Assembly: GCF_964275005.1 (NCBI RefSeq)
Contig: NC_092690.1
Span: 6,479,836 to 6,543,835, forward strand
DNA length: 64,000 nucleotides
Direction of reading: 5' to 3'
Origin: Diadema setosum
Lineage: Eukaryota; Echinodermata; Echinoidea; Diadematoida; Diadematidae
The notes beneath the pieces are model-generated. The model saw nothing but the letters and a program-made list of their open reading frames with translations, was not told where the DNA came from and searched no databases. Below are positions 1-12,075 of the stretch, one piece after another. Positions within the stretch are counted from its first letter, which is position 1; every line of letters starts with the position of its first letter. A program made the position numbers and the translations under genes.

Positions 1-313
1 AAAGCTACCTTTATCCAGATACTCGCCATGTTCGACAACAATCTATTCTTATGCTTGCTGATGCCAACGCAACTTTTACATAAGGGAAATGCCGACCTTT
101 AACGCAGAAACAATAAAAAATAAAAATCAATAAATACCGCATGGTGTTTGTTTTTTTTCTTTGCTTTTTGCTACTCTTTACTAAGCATTTAATGCCCCAT
201 TACTGAATGGCGCCGTAACTTTTAACGTTACTTAAATGCCTTCTTTGAAAATGAGTACAGGTCGGGAATGTGTGTGTGTATGTGTATGTTTCTGTGTGTG
301 TGTGTGTGTGGGT

Positions 314-347
<34 letters not shown>

Positions 348-3300
348 GTAAATAGTGTGTATTATGAGCGCTGCTTTTAGGAAGACGGAAATGCTGTCAG
401 TGAATCCTGCCTCCCTTTTAGGGCTGATCATGCAGGAGGCTGCATCCCCGCAACAAATTAATGACATGTACAAAATTAAGAGTTTTATCTCAAAACGAGC
501 TAACTCCATTCTTCTTAAATTGAGATGTTTGTGATTAAAACTGCTAAAAAAAAAGAAAAATAATGACAAAGTACAGGATATTTTCGATCATAACGTCTGA
601 AATATTCCTTGTTATGTTACAAGTGAGGTATTACTGGAGAGATTTTAGTTTGCTCGATCTGATGATGGACCTACTTGAAATGTTAAAAGATGGCGCTTGA
701 TAGCTCATTTTGCAATAAAACTATTCAAATGCAAGCAACGCTCTTCAAGATGACTTACCATATTCACCGTAGTATCACACTCTAAGAATACAAAGTTGTA
801 TATAATATGAATGATTATGTATGTATATATGTGTAGGCCTATATATGAATATGTATTACGTATTATAATCTTAGGTACATTATAGGTATTCATATGTAAA
901 AACAATTCTTATGAACGTGGATAAAAAAAGATAGTAATAATAATTCACAAACTGGTTACAACCAGCACAATAATTATGCAGTAAGTTTTCATCATTGTTG
1001 CCGACTGTTACGACACTACCCGTCTGAGAAGATGTTATGGAATTATTAACAGTATATAATTAATTTGTAATGGGACCTTCATTTCCATTGTCTTAATTTA
1101 TTGGGGAGGTCAATATGATGGCTATTAAGGGTACAGCCAAACATCAATAAAACGTATTTTAAGGCGTAGACTCATCAATTCAACGAAATATTATACAGAT
1201 TATCATGCAAATTATACTGCAATGGGGATATAGATAAGAACATTGAAATAAATCCTTTATTGTGTTCCCAATGTGTGTACATACAAAAGATGAGACATGA
1301 GACAAGATACAACGCGTTTGTAACATGATTATCAAACCATATATCATCCATTCATTTATTCATTTATAATAAAACATACATGTACATACATTCTACACAG
1401 AGATTTGACAATATGGTGAAGGGATCATTGAGAAGACTATGTTTAAATACACTAAACAATATCCATAAGGAATTATTTCATTTTTTTTTCAATTTTTTAA
1501 CCCCCTATGAACTACTTTATTGTCTCAATATCAACATAGTATAACTTAAAAGGCTTAACCATAGTCTCGTGGGGGGGGGGGGGGTTCTGAACATTTCTGT
1601 CGTTAACAATTACACAATCAAATGTTGGAGTGTCACTGCCACTTTAAAATGTACTTGTTGAGAGTACTCGATAAAGAATAAATATATCTCTCAGCTGCAT
1701 GATATTCAATAATTATTGTTCTTCACAGAATAAAACCTCTACGGACTTTGTTTTCTTAACTTTTCTACAAACAATGTAGCTTAATCAGAATCACAACGCA
1801 GGTTCGAGCGTCGTTTCTCTTTTCTTTAAAACCAAACAAAAAATAACATTTTCCAGACTAAACTTTATTTGTGCTCTAGAACCTTCATCCATTTTTCAGT
1901 TTCATTCCAGCTTGACTTATATACGAGTCTCACATTCATAAAAGAAATGTACAATATCTTCTGAATCTTCCTTACAAACAAACATTTATCACCACTGTTT
2001 TTGTTCTGTCTAGAAAGTACAATCAACACATACGCACACACCAGCACACCTTCGTAAAAAACAATCATGATAATCTCTCGAGATTAAAACCACTGCCTCG
2101 CTCGAGGAAACCCATTTTCAGCACTACTTATATTTATTTAAAATCGAGTCCGTTCACTCTAGATCAGCTAACATTTTGAGACTGACAAAAAGCTGATTTT
2201 CTTTTCCTTTTTTAAGTAAATATTGATGAAACACACTTTCTTCCGCACACGGTCCGCGAAACATAAACTTGAACAAACAAATATCACAAAATTGGCCATA
2301 CCTAGACACGAAGTCTGCAGTATTTCATCTTTCTCACTCTTTTCCTATTACACAGCACACCATATGCGGGGCTGTGCATGAATTACTTCACATGCAGTCT
2401 GAATGTGGGCTTCCATTACATTTTAGCCTTTTAACAGAAATGTACCACTCTGAGCGAAATATCTGTGAAGTAGGAAAACTAATTCGCTGCACTTACAAAG
2501 GACGGTAATGCATTTGATATGAATAAATACATTTGAAAAGCAATACTAAACGCAAATTGGTGACACTGAAATTGAAATTGATACATAAAAGCTTTTCTTC
2601 AAACAGCCTGATGTGGTGTATATTTCATATTGAATGTTAGAGAATAAATACTTTTCAGCAGGACAAAAAAGTGTGGAACAAATGGAGTCTTAAAAGCATC
2701 GTTGTTGCCATTTTCTCGGGCTTATACTTTTGACTTTATACGTACTATAAAGGTATAATATTCGCTGCTCAATTTGGATATTTATTGATTTATATTAATT
2801 TGGTCATATCAAATTGAATCAAATTAGACGATGAAAACTTTAAGTTGTATCAATAGAATTCCCTTTTGGACCACAAATATGTTGATTCTTCAAATCAATA
2901 CTGTTTGTTCAATATTCAAAATCTCACTCGTGGCCTCCGCACTGATTTTGTCGGTGCTGTTGTATGAAATCAAAGTTTCGAAAGTCCACTTGTAATTATT
3001 TTCAGTTTAGAATATAAACTGACATTACACAAGTACACAATCAGCAATAGGGAATGTAGCAGTATATATAGGTAGCAGAAGAGTAATAATAGTAACCCAA
3101 TGTGTACGGAATCCAGGCAAATCGTTTCGTTTAGTTTATCCATTTTCAATAAAGAAAAGTGACAATGTGTAAACATAGCACGAGAAAATAGCAAATTATG
3201 CAAAAAGTACATATTCTCAATACGTCGAAATATCATATGAACACAGTGAATCGAGGAAGAAATGAATAAACGTGTACATGCTATTTATTGCGTAATGTTG

Positions 3301-3436
3301 AAAAAGGAGGGGAAGCTAAAAAGCACAGCTTGTAATAATTATGCTCTCCCTTCAAAACCAAATCCTTTGGAAAGTCTATGGAGATTGCATAATCTCTTTG
3401 AAAAAAAAAAAAGGTTATGAACATAAAAGCCACTAT
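1..3436. other. AT-rich intergenic DNA, no gene seen
   Basis: No reading frame here has a convincing protein-like composition or paired splice sites. The stretch holds a GT microsatellite, a poly(G) run near 1570-1584, scattered poly(A/T) and long AT-rich segments. Short open frames such as those at 2269-2508 and 2970-3236 look like chance. Confidence 0.6.
272..345. repeat. (GT)n microsatellite
   Basis: A run of GT dinucleotides with a few GG and AT interruptions. On the other strand it translates to a meaningless histidine-threonine run. Confidence 0.9.
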
Positions 3437-3775
3437 TAACCATTTGCAGATAAAAAACAAAGCTTTAGTTTTTAATAGTTCTTAAATGTGAGTAATTCAT
3501 AGGAACAACCAATGTAAAAATGTTAATCAGTATAATCAATGTTAAGTATTGTTAGATAAAGAAAATGTGAATAATAGTTCTATTTAAATCTTTTCTAGAA
3601 TAGACCGTCTACAGCTATGCCTCATTGAGAAAATTCGTGATATTTCCTTAAATATATGGCTTAATAGCGAATTTTGTTATATGATAGGACGTTTTCTGAT
3701 GAGCTTTATAAAATGAACTACACTAATGCACCAAATGTCATAACTTGAACAATTTTAATCCCTGCTCCCAATGGT
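3437..3775. repeat. Interspersed repeat family 'R330', copy 1
   Basis: This segment aligns by eye, with many substitutions, to 39884-40215 and 47082-47440. All share a start near 'ccatttgcagat', a middle block with 'aacaaccaatgtaaa', a block resembling 'acagttatgttttattga' and a later 'taggatgttttgtgat'. I see no clear terminal inverted repeat or tRNA-like promoter, so its class is unknown. This copy looks the most diverged. Confidence 0.6.
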
Positions 3776-6061
3776 TTGAGTTTAAGTTTGAGTTTATTTA
3801 ATTTCACCATTGGTATCTCACTTCAGTCAACATGGCCAATGGCTGTTCTTCTGTGAGTCCGTGTAGTTTAAAAAAACATACAATTACAAAATACAACTTT
3901 TTGTACATAGTATAGGAAACAATAAAACAAACAACAAACAAGCAAAAGCAAAACATGCGATATCGTTAAGATACTGAAATAAATGATTGACATACACTTT
4001 TACAATTCAATGCAAACAATGTACATAACCTTATTTTCAAATATAGAAATGTAATGAAATAAAATGTTTGAATAATTATAGAATGGTGAACGGTGGATTT
4101 AACGCTGACAACATTTTAGACTCACTAAACGCACCATCCTTGTATCCATCTTCCTCCTCTCCTTAAGTCACAACTTACCAACTTTTCAATTCGACAAATA
4201 ACACTGACTGTAATACACACAAATCCCACAGAGCAGTACTTTCTCTGACATGTAAAGAGGTAATGATTCATCTTCTCGTCGTCATCATCATCATCTTCTC
4301 TTTTTTTTCTGGACTTTATTGATCAGAACAAAACATTGTCCTTTTTCATAAATCACATGGCATATGAAGTTTGAAATCACAGAAACAAACATTCATCATC
4401 TTCTTACTCTGTGGAACATAAAGTATGGTTTGGTGGAGAGAAGACTGTAGACTCTTGCACAGGAAAGCTGGGGTTCGAATCCTTAACCCTCCTTCCCCTG
4501 GGGGACAATGATAACAGGGCCGACCATACAAATCACTAAAGATATCTATATATGGTGTTATCATGACTGCTTTTATTGAGATTGATCGTAGTAATAGTAG
4601 TATCATAAGCATTAACATTCTTCTCTTCTCTCCCCATACTTTTCTTTCACTCCCTTATCAACAATTCTCTAATTCAGCAAGTCCCATATATGGCAATTTT
4701 GCTCCAGAAATATTCATAATCATCGTTGACATTGAAGATTGGCAACTATCGTATATGCTGCAGTGGAGAAGCGTTTAATGCCTGACTTAGATTATATTTA
4801 CATACTCTAGTTGTTGCTGTGTCGGACAGACCTCGTGCGAGCTCACAGGTTGCCAGAAACTACTTCTGTTTAATGACATGCATAAGATTTGAATATATCG
4901 GTAAAGGTGTCTATTCAGGATTCGGTTGCAGTTGGAAACAGTGCATTTCATTCTTTGTCTTGCTTACATCTGTGCAGAGGTTTCACATTGTTAGCACTTA
5001 TAAATATGTAACGTTTAACTTGGTAATTTTCTTAGGCTGTAACTCGTCACATATTTTCACACTTACTGTAGCCCCTCTGTCAGAATGCAATATTTCTCTT
5101 CGAGGAATATCTCATCTTCATATTGCCATGGGAACTACTATACTATTGTGTTTTTGTTGTTTCGTGTGTTTGTGATGTAGTGTATTTTTGTTAGGCAGCT
5201 CACCACAAGGTCTGCTTTTTGAGGTTCTGCCTTCCTTGTACAACATTATGTATGTGATTTACAACATGAAAAGATGGAAAATAAATGTTTACAAACTTGA
5301 ACTTGATTCACTGAAATCTGAACAAAAATATATGAATAACAAAAATGAACGAAAAAGAAACTTTGATTTTTTTTAAATTAAAATACGATACATTTTGCCA
5401 TTTGATTGAAAAATCAGTTAAAGATCACGACATTTGGAAACTTTCAAAACTAGATATCGATTATTATCAAAATAGAGATCTCAAATAACCATTTTTTTTT
5501 TTGGGGGGGGGGGTAACTCTACCTGATGGAAACCAGTAATAGATGCTAATATTGTAATTGAGAAATATACTGCACTAAACCAATGAAATGTGGTTTCCTG
5601 GGGTTCAACGGGTTAAGAGGATAGAAGCGCAGCATGGTGGCCGTGATTGGGCGCCAAAAAATGGACACCCCATCTGTTACGCTGAACACACATTACTCAT
5701 CTTTCATCTATGTCATCATTTTCTTCTATTACGATGTGCAAGAGTTGATGGCGACGCATCCACCTGTTAATGCGATTTGCAGCAGTGACGGGGAGGGCGA
5801 CCCTCCCGGCAAATCTGAGGTTGTTGATAGAGATTCATCCAGCATCAAATGCCGCAGGGAAATCATCATTACATTATCTACAGTGAGCACGACAATTAGC
5901 TTTGAACACATTGAGCAGCATTAACTCATTTAATACGTCGTTATCGACTCTTTTTCAACTCGTTATCATGTCATGATTATTATGTAAAGATAAATACATC
6001 AATGATAAAGTAGCAGTCATCAGCATCACCAACGTCACCATTAGTGGCAATATAATTGTCG
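3776..6061. other. AT-rich intergenic DNA with a B-box-like relic
   Basis: No gene can be supported. Around 4470-4481 a 'ggggttcgaatcc' string matches a Pol III B box, so 4436-4545 may be a decayed tRNA-derived SINE, but no clear A box accompanies it. Open frames at 4819-5175 and 5588-5924 have no convincing start context or splice sites. A poly(T)-poly(G) run lies near 5495-5512. Confidence 0.45.
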
Positions 6062-6065
6062 TTAA

Positions 6066-6489
6066 AGGGCTAGTATAGTTTCGGTTCAGATGGGGTTTCA
6101 GATTTCCAACGTGTGTGTGTGTGTTTTTTTTTTTCAAATGATTTTCAATGAGAAAGCTTTCATAAAATATGAAAAAGCACATAACTCTTAGAGGAATTCA
6201 AAGTCTATTTGATAAAAATTGGTTTTGAAATGGCTGAGATATTCAAAATAAAGTGATCATGATAAAGTTGGGGCCCATCTTTTTATAGGATCGCTTTGTT
6301 TTGCCTTGTATTTGGATATCTCAGCCATTTCAAAACCGATTTTCATCAAATAATCTTTGAACTCCTCTTAGACAGAGAATTGTATGCTCTTTTATATTAC
6401 TATTATCATTAAATTATTTGTAAGTATCTCACAAAAAAGTTAAAAGCTGAATCCTCATCCCAATCTATACTACACCATGATCTCTCTTA
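6066..6489. mobile_element. TTAA-flanked palindromic MITE, family A, diverged copy
   Basis: The left end follows TTAA (6062-6065) and begins 'agggctagtatagtt'. The interior holds a long inverted repeat: 'tttgataaaaattggttt' near 6210 returns reversed near 6335. Both halves match the better copies at 24719-25101 and 57425-57814. The right end, beside a TTAA at 6490-6493, is degraded. It is non-coding; TTAA targets are used by piggyBac and Kolobok transposons, but no transposase here assigns it. Confidence 0.65.
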
Positions 6490-6519
6490 TTAAAGATTTT
6501 ATGGAGATGCTTGCATGTC

Positions 6520-6523
6520 ATAT

Positions 6524-6562
<39 letters not shown>
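6520..6562. repeat. (TA)n microsatellite
   Basis: An uninterrupted alternating TA tract just right of the diverged TTAA element. Confidence 0.9.
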
Positions 6563-6564
<2 letters not shown>

Positions 6565-7613
6565 GTCTGTCATGTAGGCCTATGATATAACATTTTAGTG
6601 AGTTGACGTGTTTTTTTTTCCAGACCAAATTACTACCCGTCTTTTCTTAAACTTCTAATCTGATATTCAAAATCAAATGACATCTTTCAGCAGCTGCGAG
6701 AAAAAAAAAATGCAATAAAACTAAACTTTAAAAATACACAAGTATACAGTTATTGTATGAATCATTTCCGTCATTATGACGTCATCCAGATACGAACAGC
6801 GGCTCAGCGTTTAGTCCTGTAATGTGGTATCTACTACACATAATGAGGGCGTTTTCTCTCAGCCTCCCCTTGTCCCGTGACCATTGAAGCGTGTCGTCTT
6901 TTGTTCATATAACAGATGCTCGGATTTGACGCTTCTTCCATTCAATAATTCGGACTAATTATCTCCACACCGCCTCTTCCAGCCCGTAATTTTGACTCGT
7001 CTACAGGGTAAGGTTACTTTCAAACTTGATCACTGCATTTTTTTTTTCTTTTGGCAATGTCAGTAGCAATCATTATGATAACTGTCACACGCTTCATAAA
7101 TCTTCCATGTCATTTAAGTATTTGATTCCCAAAAGTTACGCTCTTCGCTCTTTTTGTTCGTCTAAGGGTAAACTCTTGATAGCATGGCGGTACGTTATGG
7201 GTTAATCCAAATCGCCCGCCTGACACGCTGTCCTTTGTTTTCTCGGGTTTCTCTGCTCGAAACACAATTAAGAAATTCGTCCGGGAAAGACTAATGAAGA
7301 TTGTCATCAGACTGCTTGGTATATAGATTGCCCTCCCACTGAGAGGTCTGTAGACGCGAGGGCGACCTAAAGTGCCTGTCATTTTTGATATCATTGTTTT
7401 GTCTTACACATTATAAAAACGATCGTAAATGTCATTGAGACACAGTCAGTCCGGGAGAAAGTTTAATATAAATTCTTTTCCCTCTCTCTCTCTCGCTCTT
7501 TGTCTTTCTCTCCTTCTTAAAATCTATATCAATGCACCTTTAGGACTGATTTACCTATGTTTCGAGCTTACCTCCTCAGCTTTCGCTTTGTTGTTGTTGC
7601 TTTTGTGGGTGTG
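6563..7613. other. Intergenic DNA, somewhat CpG-richer
   Basis: Between about 6770 and 7400 CpG is commoner than in the surroundings and a minus-strand frame runs 7110-7394. Neither end of that frame has a persuasive splice site and I recognise no domain, so no gene is called. A regulatory or promoter role cannot be excluded. Confidence 0.4.
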
Positions 7614-7617
7614 TTAA

Positions 7618-8063
7618 AAGAGGAAGTCCGAATGGTTTTCATAATTTCACATTAGGCAGTACATAAATCGACAGCCAAAATGTATGGATAGTGAAATTTA
7701 CTGCGGTAATTGAATAGAGAAACCAATACTCTGGAAAAGAAATACACTGGAAAAGGGGAAGGATAATCAATCACATATGAGGCTTAAATATCTCGTAAAT
7801 GAAGCAATGTAATTTCACTGCAATACCGCTTGATTAACAAGTTAAATGTGTATTACATATTATGCATGCTTTGTTCGTGTTTTTCCTTCCTTGACCAAAC
7901 AATCATGTTTTCTTTTGGTGAAGCTGCCATGTCATCATTCTTGTTCATTGTCCTTTGTTATAAATTTCATCAAAATCACTATAAATCCCGAAATTCTGCA
8001 CGGAGTATAGCCAATTTATATTTGTTCAAATGTGAAAGTCGGAAAATCATTCAGCGGTCTCCT
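7618..8063. mobile_element. TTAA-flanked MITE, family B, copy 1
   Basis: TTAA lies immediately left (7614-7617) and right (8064-8067). The left end reads 'agaggaagtccgaatgg' and the reversed right end 'aggagaccgctgaatga', an imperfect terminal inverted repeat sharing the 'gaatg' and following 'attttc' blocks. The whole body aligns with 51568-52162: blocks such as 'cataatttcacat', 'gctgccatgtcatcat' and 'atcactataaat' recur in order. Non-coding; probably moved by a piggyBac- or Kolobok-type transposase. Confidence 0.7.
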
Positions 8064-8067
8064 TTAA

Positions 8068-9130
8068 TGCAGCCTGAAGGGTAAGGTGAGTGTTAACACC
8101 CTCCAGGTCCATCCTCTCATAACGAGCTCTCCATTTACGTTAATCCATAGCCTCCACATTCGTTTTGACTCTCATAAGGATATTACATTGGGCGCGGATT
8201 CCTCATGTGCTATGGGTTAAAAACTCAATATGTTGTAGGTTAAATTATACACCCTAAAGGCGATATTGACGGTCCTAAAGCATCAGACCTAGTGTCAAAC
8301 AGTACCATAATTTATTGGCACGTAGATTGTTAGAGTACCTGAGAACTGGCTTTCCTTAATAGTTTCACTCACTCTTTACAGTGGATGGCCGGCATGGATA
8401 CTAATTTTATGTCCGTTTATTCTGTCATCATGCCAGTGATCTCCGAGAAGAGGAAAACAATGCAGCAATCAAATCATATCAAATCAAAATAATTATCAGG
8501 TATAAACATTTTCAGGTAGTCTGGTAGCCGTGGAAAAAAAAAAAAAATCTGACCAAAGCTGTAATTGATTTTTGGTGTATTATTTGTTTACTTTATACCT
8601 TGACAAGAGTATAACCTAAAATGTTAATACAATTATTGTTTAGCACCCTTACGCTAAATTGATGAATTTATCAAATAGGAAAAATTCAATAGATACTGTT
8701 TGTAAACAATCGAGTGTTTGTTTGTTTTTCCAGTGCTGCAGAAAATATCAGCCCTCACACTGCCTGTCATACGCGTATGACCAACATGGACTTAGCGTCG
8801 TGTAGAAATCCACTTTTATGCACTTATTAAGAGTTTTAATAAGAAGGGCGTAAAAGTTTGACCTCTGTTTCAACATTTCAGACACTCATCTGTTATTCAT
8901 TTTATTTCATCTCATTTCAGAGCAAAGGTATAGAGTACAATATGACATTTGCATATACAAAAAAAATAAGAGTACAATTTGACTTATGCATATTCAAGCG
9001 ACATTAATGAAGTTCATATTTTTTACAATGAAACAAAGCATAGTTTAAGGAAATGCATAGGCAAATTGTAACTGAATTGTATCAAGGAAAATATGTCGGA
9101 ACAGTTGATTTATATAATGTTAATGATTGC

Positions 9131-9161
<31 letters not shown>

Positions 9162-9645
9162 TGATAATAATAATAATAACAAAAATAATAATAATTATGA
9201 TAATGAAAAAAAAAATAGAATGATAATTTGCAGTTATGTACAGCGCTATAAAAAAGAACAGATTTTCTATCTTGAAGAAAAATACACATGTTCACTTTCT
9301 TGGTAACATGTCTGTGCATGCTCTTGTGCAGGCAATGCTATTCTAGACGATTTGTATTGATTGACAAGGGGGAAGAAAATGTATCAGAAGGCGATTGACC
9401 TTAGCATGTTGACATTTCGTGAAAGTGGCAATATCCTTGGACTGCACAGCAGGAAGTCAATTGAGGGAGCTGTAAATGTTAGTTTGATTAAAAGTGACCG
9501 GGGTCATGATAATGCTTGCTGCAGATCACGTTGAACACAATGTAAGCATAACTGCATTAGAATAACTACAAATGCATTTTTATCAAAAGATGGAGCAGAA
9601 GTAATAGTATTTCTATTGTCTTTGCTATTATTTTCATCAATGCAG
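8068..9645. other. AT-rich DNA upstream of the secreted peptide gene
   Basis: No open frame is convincing. An (AAT)n microsatellite lies at 9133-9210. If the coding exon at 9646 is preceded by a 5'UTR exon, that exon and the promoter must be in or before this stretch; I could not place either. Confidence 0.45.
9133..9210. repeat. (AAT)n microsatellite
   Basis: Runs of AAT and AATAAT with ATG and AAC interruptions. Confidence 0.85.
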
Positions 9646-9657
9646 ATTTCAAGCAAG

Positions 9658-9862
9658 ATGGCTTCCAAACTGGTTCTCGCCTTCGTTCTTGCTGCCTGCC
9701 TGGTCCTCACGGTAGCCGATTTCGTCGACGACATGGACTTCGAGATCGCCGATGAAGAGGGCTTCGATGCGTACAAGAGGGACCCGGTGGCCGCCCTCCT
9801 TCAGGAGTTCGAGCAGGACGAGGAGCTGGAAAAGAGGGGCACTGGGACGGGGCGATTCTTTC
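9658..9862 (+). CDS. Secreted cysteine-rich antimicrobial-type peptide precursor, signal and pro-region exon
   Basis: The exon starts after a pyrimidine-rich acceptor ending 'catcaatgcag' at 9645; a 12-base leader precedes the ATG, so a 5'UTR exon probably lies upstream. An earlier in-frame ATG at 9616 lies in the presumed intron and was not chosen. Residues 1-20 form a hydrophobic signal peptide ending LTVA. Residues 21-60 are strongly acidic and end in the dibasic KR at 59-60; another KR lies at 40-41. After KR comes GTGTGRFF, the start of a basic mature peptide. The exon ends at 9862 before a good donor, GTGAGT. Signal, acidic pro-piece, KR and cationic cysteine-rich mature region is the layout of sea-urchin strongylocin precursors; homology to them is inferred from layout, not alignment. 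The likely role is secreted host defence. Confidence 0.68.
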
Positions 9863-10227
9863 GTGAGTTCAAGACAATCTCTTTGGTTCAATTTGAGAAC
9901 AGAGTAATTTGGTCGTTTTCCCATCGCTGTTCTTATCAAGTAGTCTTTTCTCTACCTCCCTTCTACATCACATGCGCTACGTCAACAGAGCGCGGGATCC
10001 AGACCTATACATGATAACACAGTAGGCCTACCCGTTTTTATTCCTGAACTGTCATGCGCTTTGTCTGGTTTCCAACGGTGATAGAGGGCAGTAGATAATG
10101 AATAGTGAATAATGTGGAACTACATGTATTATGTTTCAGTTCCAGAGATTAGATAAACAAAATATCCATAATTTTAGTGTGAAGGATACAATTACTTTTC
10201 CCTGTGTTCTTTCACATTGGAAATAAA

Positions 10228-10535
10228 TTGCAACTGATTGACAAATTGCCCTACATCGACGTAAATAAGCACTGAATTGATCAGTGCTTTAGTAGTAGCC
10301 ATGATAAAAAATCATGGGCGTACATACTCGAGCAGGATTCGAACCTACGACCTCCTGATCACCGGACAGGAGTCATCTCCACTAGACCACCGACTTTTCG
10401 CCCGAAAGCAAGTGTTGGTACTAATAAATCCTTATAGCATGCAGCGGGTACTGCTTTGTTATTCAAATTCATGATTTTCTTCCGTCGAGATGTTTTCATT
10501 GCAACTGATTGACAAATTGCCCTACATCGACGTCA
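10228..10535 (-). mobile_element. tRNA-derived SINE-like element, family S1
   Basis: Read on the minus strand, 10300-10400 has a Pol III A-box-like 'tggtctagtgg' and a B box 'ggttcgaatcc' about 35 bases on, the spacing of a tRNA head. The body continues to lower coordinates with a hairpin ('gcactgatcaattcagtgc'). A copy lies at 28134-28290 and a body-only piece at 51899-52010. About 35 bases starting 'ttgcaactgattgaca' occur on both sides of this element (10228-10263 and 10496-10532); the second continues differently, so it is either an unusually long target duplication or insertion into an older copy. The frame at 10277-10474 is only the reverse of the tRNA head. Confidence 0.65.
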
Positions 10536-10809
10536 ATGTAAGTCTAAAAGTTAAAATTGGTTAAAATTGGTTCGCGTCAATGATTTTAATAATTCAATGA
10601 TATTAAACAAATTGAACATCGATATTTCACTTTAAATTCAAAAGACCTGAATAATGCAGCCAAAGCGAATGGATGCACTAGACCGGCTTGTCCACTCATT
10701 TCAACTTTATTCGTATCGTGGTATAACAACTAAAGAACCTACTTCGAATGATATTCGCAATAAGATGTTATTGATTAGAATTGATTTTGTTTTACGTGAC
10801 CGCTTATTC

Positions 10810-11000
10810 ATCATAAGAATTGACCTGAATTGAGTTTGTCGTTGACGTGACTGCTATGGGAGCACCGACTTTATAATAGGCAAATGAGGAAAAAAATGCC
10901 ATGCCTAGGGGGCAACAGCTGGAGCAGGGGGACCTGAACCAGGTATACTGTCTCTGATCATCCGTTGTCTCATCTACTGAGCTACAACTGAGAGATGAGG
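10810..11000 (-). mobile_element. tRNA-derived SINE-like element, family S2
   Basis: On the minus strand, 10995 down to about 10920 reads as a tRNA head: an A-box-like 'tagctcagtagatgaga' and, about 35 bases on, a B-box-like 'ggttcaggtcc'. Its sequence differs from family S1. A C/G homopolymer run (10999-11012) lies at the head side. The non-tRNA body would extend toward 10810, but its end is unclear. Confidence 0.5.
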
Positions 11001-11084
11001 GGGGGGGGGGGGGCATCTGCTCAGTGTATAGAAAGTAGTGAACCGTATGTAGTAGGAACATGCGAATGACACACGATAACGTAT

Positions 11085-11324
11085 GAAGAGTTTGTTTGCA
11101 AAAACCGATAAGTCCATTTTTGAAGATTTTGAAGTACGGCCTCTGTCACAAAATAATACCTTTTAAATGATATATTGGTCACTACATATAAAAGCATATT
11201 TTTGAAGTTGTGGTCAAAAGAAGCAAAAATTTTCTTATTATTCTCTTTATTTTTCTTGACCTTTAATCGCAAATATCTCCATTTGGCAAATATGGACTTA
11301 TCGGTTTTTGCAAACAAACTCTTC
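11085..11324. mobile_element. Palindromic MITE with 4-bp TSD, family P4, copy A
   Basis: Terminal inverted repeats of at least 33 bp begin 'gaagagtttgtttgcaaaaa' and mirror perfectly at the right end (11292-11324). The 4-bp GTAT lies on both sides (11081-11084 and 11325-11328). The 240-bp body has no coding potential. Copies B (31216-31468) and C (56506-56740) share body and ends, each with its own 4-bp duplication. Four-base duplications are known for Chapaev and Sola transposons; which mobilised this family cannot be decided here. Confidence 0.85.
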
Positions 11325-11422
11325 GTATTAAAAAAAGAATGTAAAGATCTATGAATTCTAATGAGGGTATTACTTGGCAATGAGTCTTCTTTATTTTCTT
11401 TGTAAACCATGTCTTTATCTAG

Positions 11423-11598
11423 TGTGCCGTCAACCCATGACGAAGGCCGTGTGCAAATGTGACAAGACCATGAGGAGGCAGTCCCCTGGCTACAGGAGGT
11501 TTTGCAGAATGGGTGAGTGTCAGCTTAGGGGTTGTCTTAATCAAGTCATAAAACATATCGATGTAAATGTTGTGTGTAAAGGTCCCATGGCCACCTGA
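11423..11598 (+). CDS. Secreted cysteine-rich peptide precursor, cysteine-bearing exon (3' end uncertain)
   Basis: An acceptor ('tctttatctag', ending 11422) joins in phase with the exon ending at 9862, completing a Leu codon at residue 69. The peptide continues with Cys at 70, 79, 81 and 96 and basic clusters (TMRRQ, GYRRF). The end has two readings. A perfect donor GTGAGT follows 11512, which would leave four cysteines here and require a further exon I could not find. Reading on without splicing adds Cys 101, 106 and 120 and stops with TGA at 11596, giving a 126-residue precursor. The short cationic, cysteine-rich product fits an antimicrobial peptide. The intron between the exons, about 1.56 kb, carries three mobile elements. 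Confidence 0.58.
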
Positions 11599-12039
11599 CC
11601 AGCGAATGTTGCCCCGTCTGAGAAGAATATCATACACTTAACAATGTATACAAAGTTTAACTTACGCGATTCCTTTGCTGTATAGATGTTGCAATTCGAT
11701 CAATGAGAGCTGTTAAGTACTGAGAGTATTTTACCGTAGAGGGCAGCAATCTTACTGAACGTCAGTGGGACATCTCGGATATTTATTAGTAGCAACAGTT
11801 GACGAGGGTTTCTGTGTCTGAAGCATGAGGCAAAATAATGAACTCATCTCGGTCCTCTCTCATTGCTCAAACAATTTGTGCTACAAAACAACAACAACAA
11901 CAAAAGGAACACATCAAACTCAAACATTATATTCTTGCTCCTTTGTTTCTATCCTTATCAAAATATCATCTTTTTTTTTCTTTTTTGCTTCGCTATGCAT
12001 AAAAAGCACTGACAGACATTTTAGAAATGTAAACTTTCA

Positions 12040-12042
<3 letters not shown>

Positions 12043-12074
<32 letters not shown>
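12043..12074. repeat. (CT)n microsatellite
   Basis: A pure CT dinucleotide run. Confidence 0.9.

Positions 12075-12075
<1 letters not shown>

Noticed and set aside
4819-5175. 118-codon plus-strand frame
   Set aside because: No ATG start, no splice support and no protein-like pattern beyond chance hydrophobic runs.
10277-10474. Open frame containing SRIRTYDLLITGQESS
   Set aside because: It is the reverse complement of the tRNA-like head of a SINE-like element; the same peptide recurs at 28.2 kb for the same reason.
10920-10995. Functional tRNA gene
   Set aside because: A- and B-box-like strings are present but I could not form a proper anticodon stem and acceptor stem; SINE head is the better reading.
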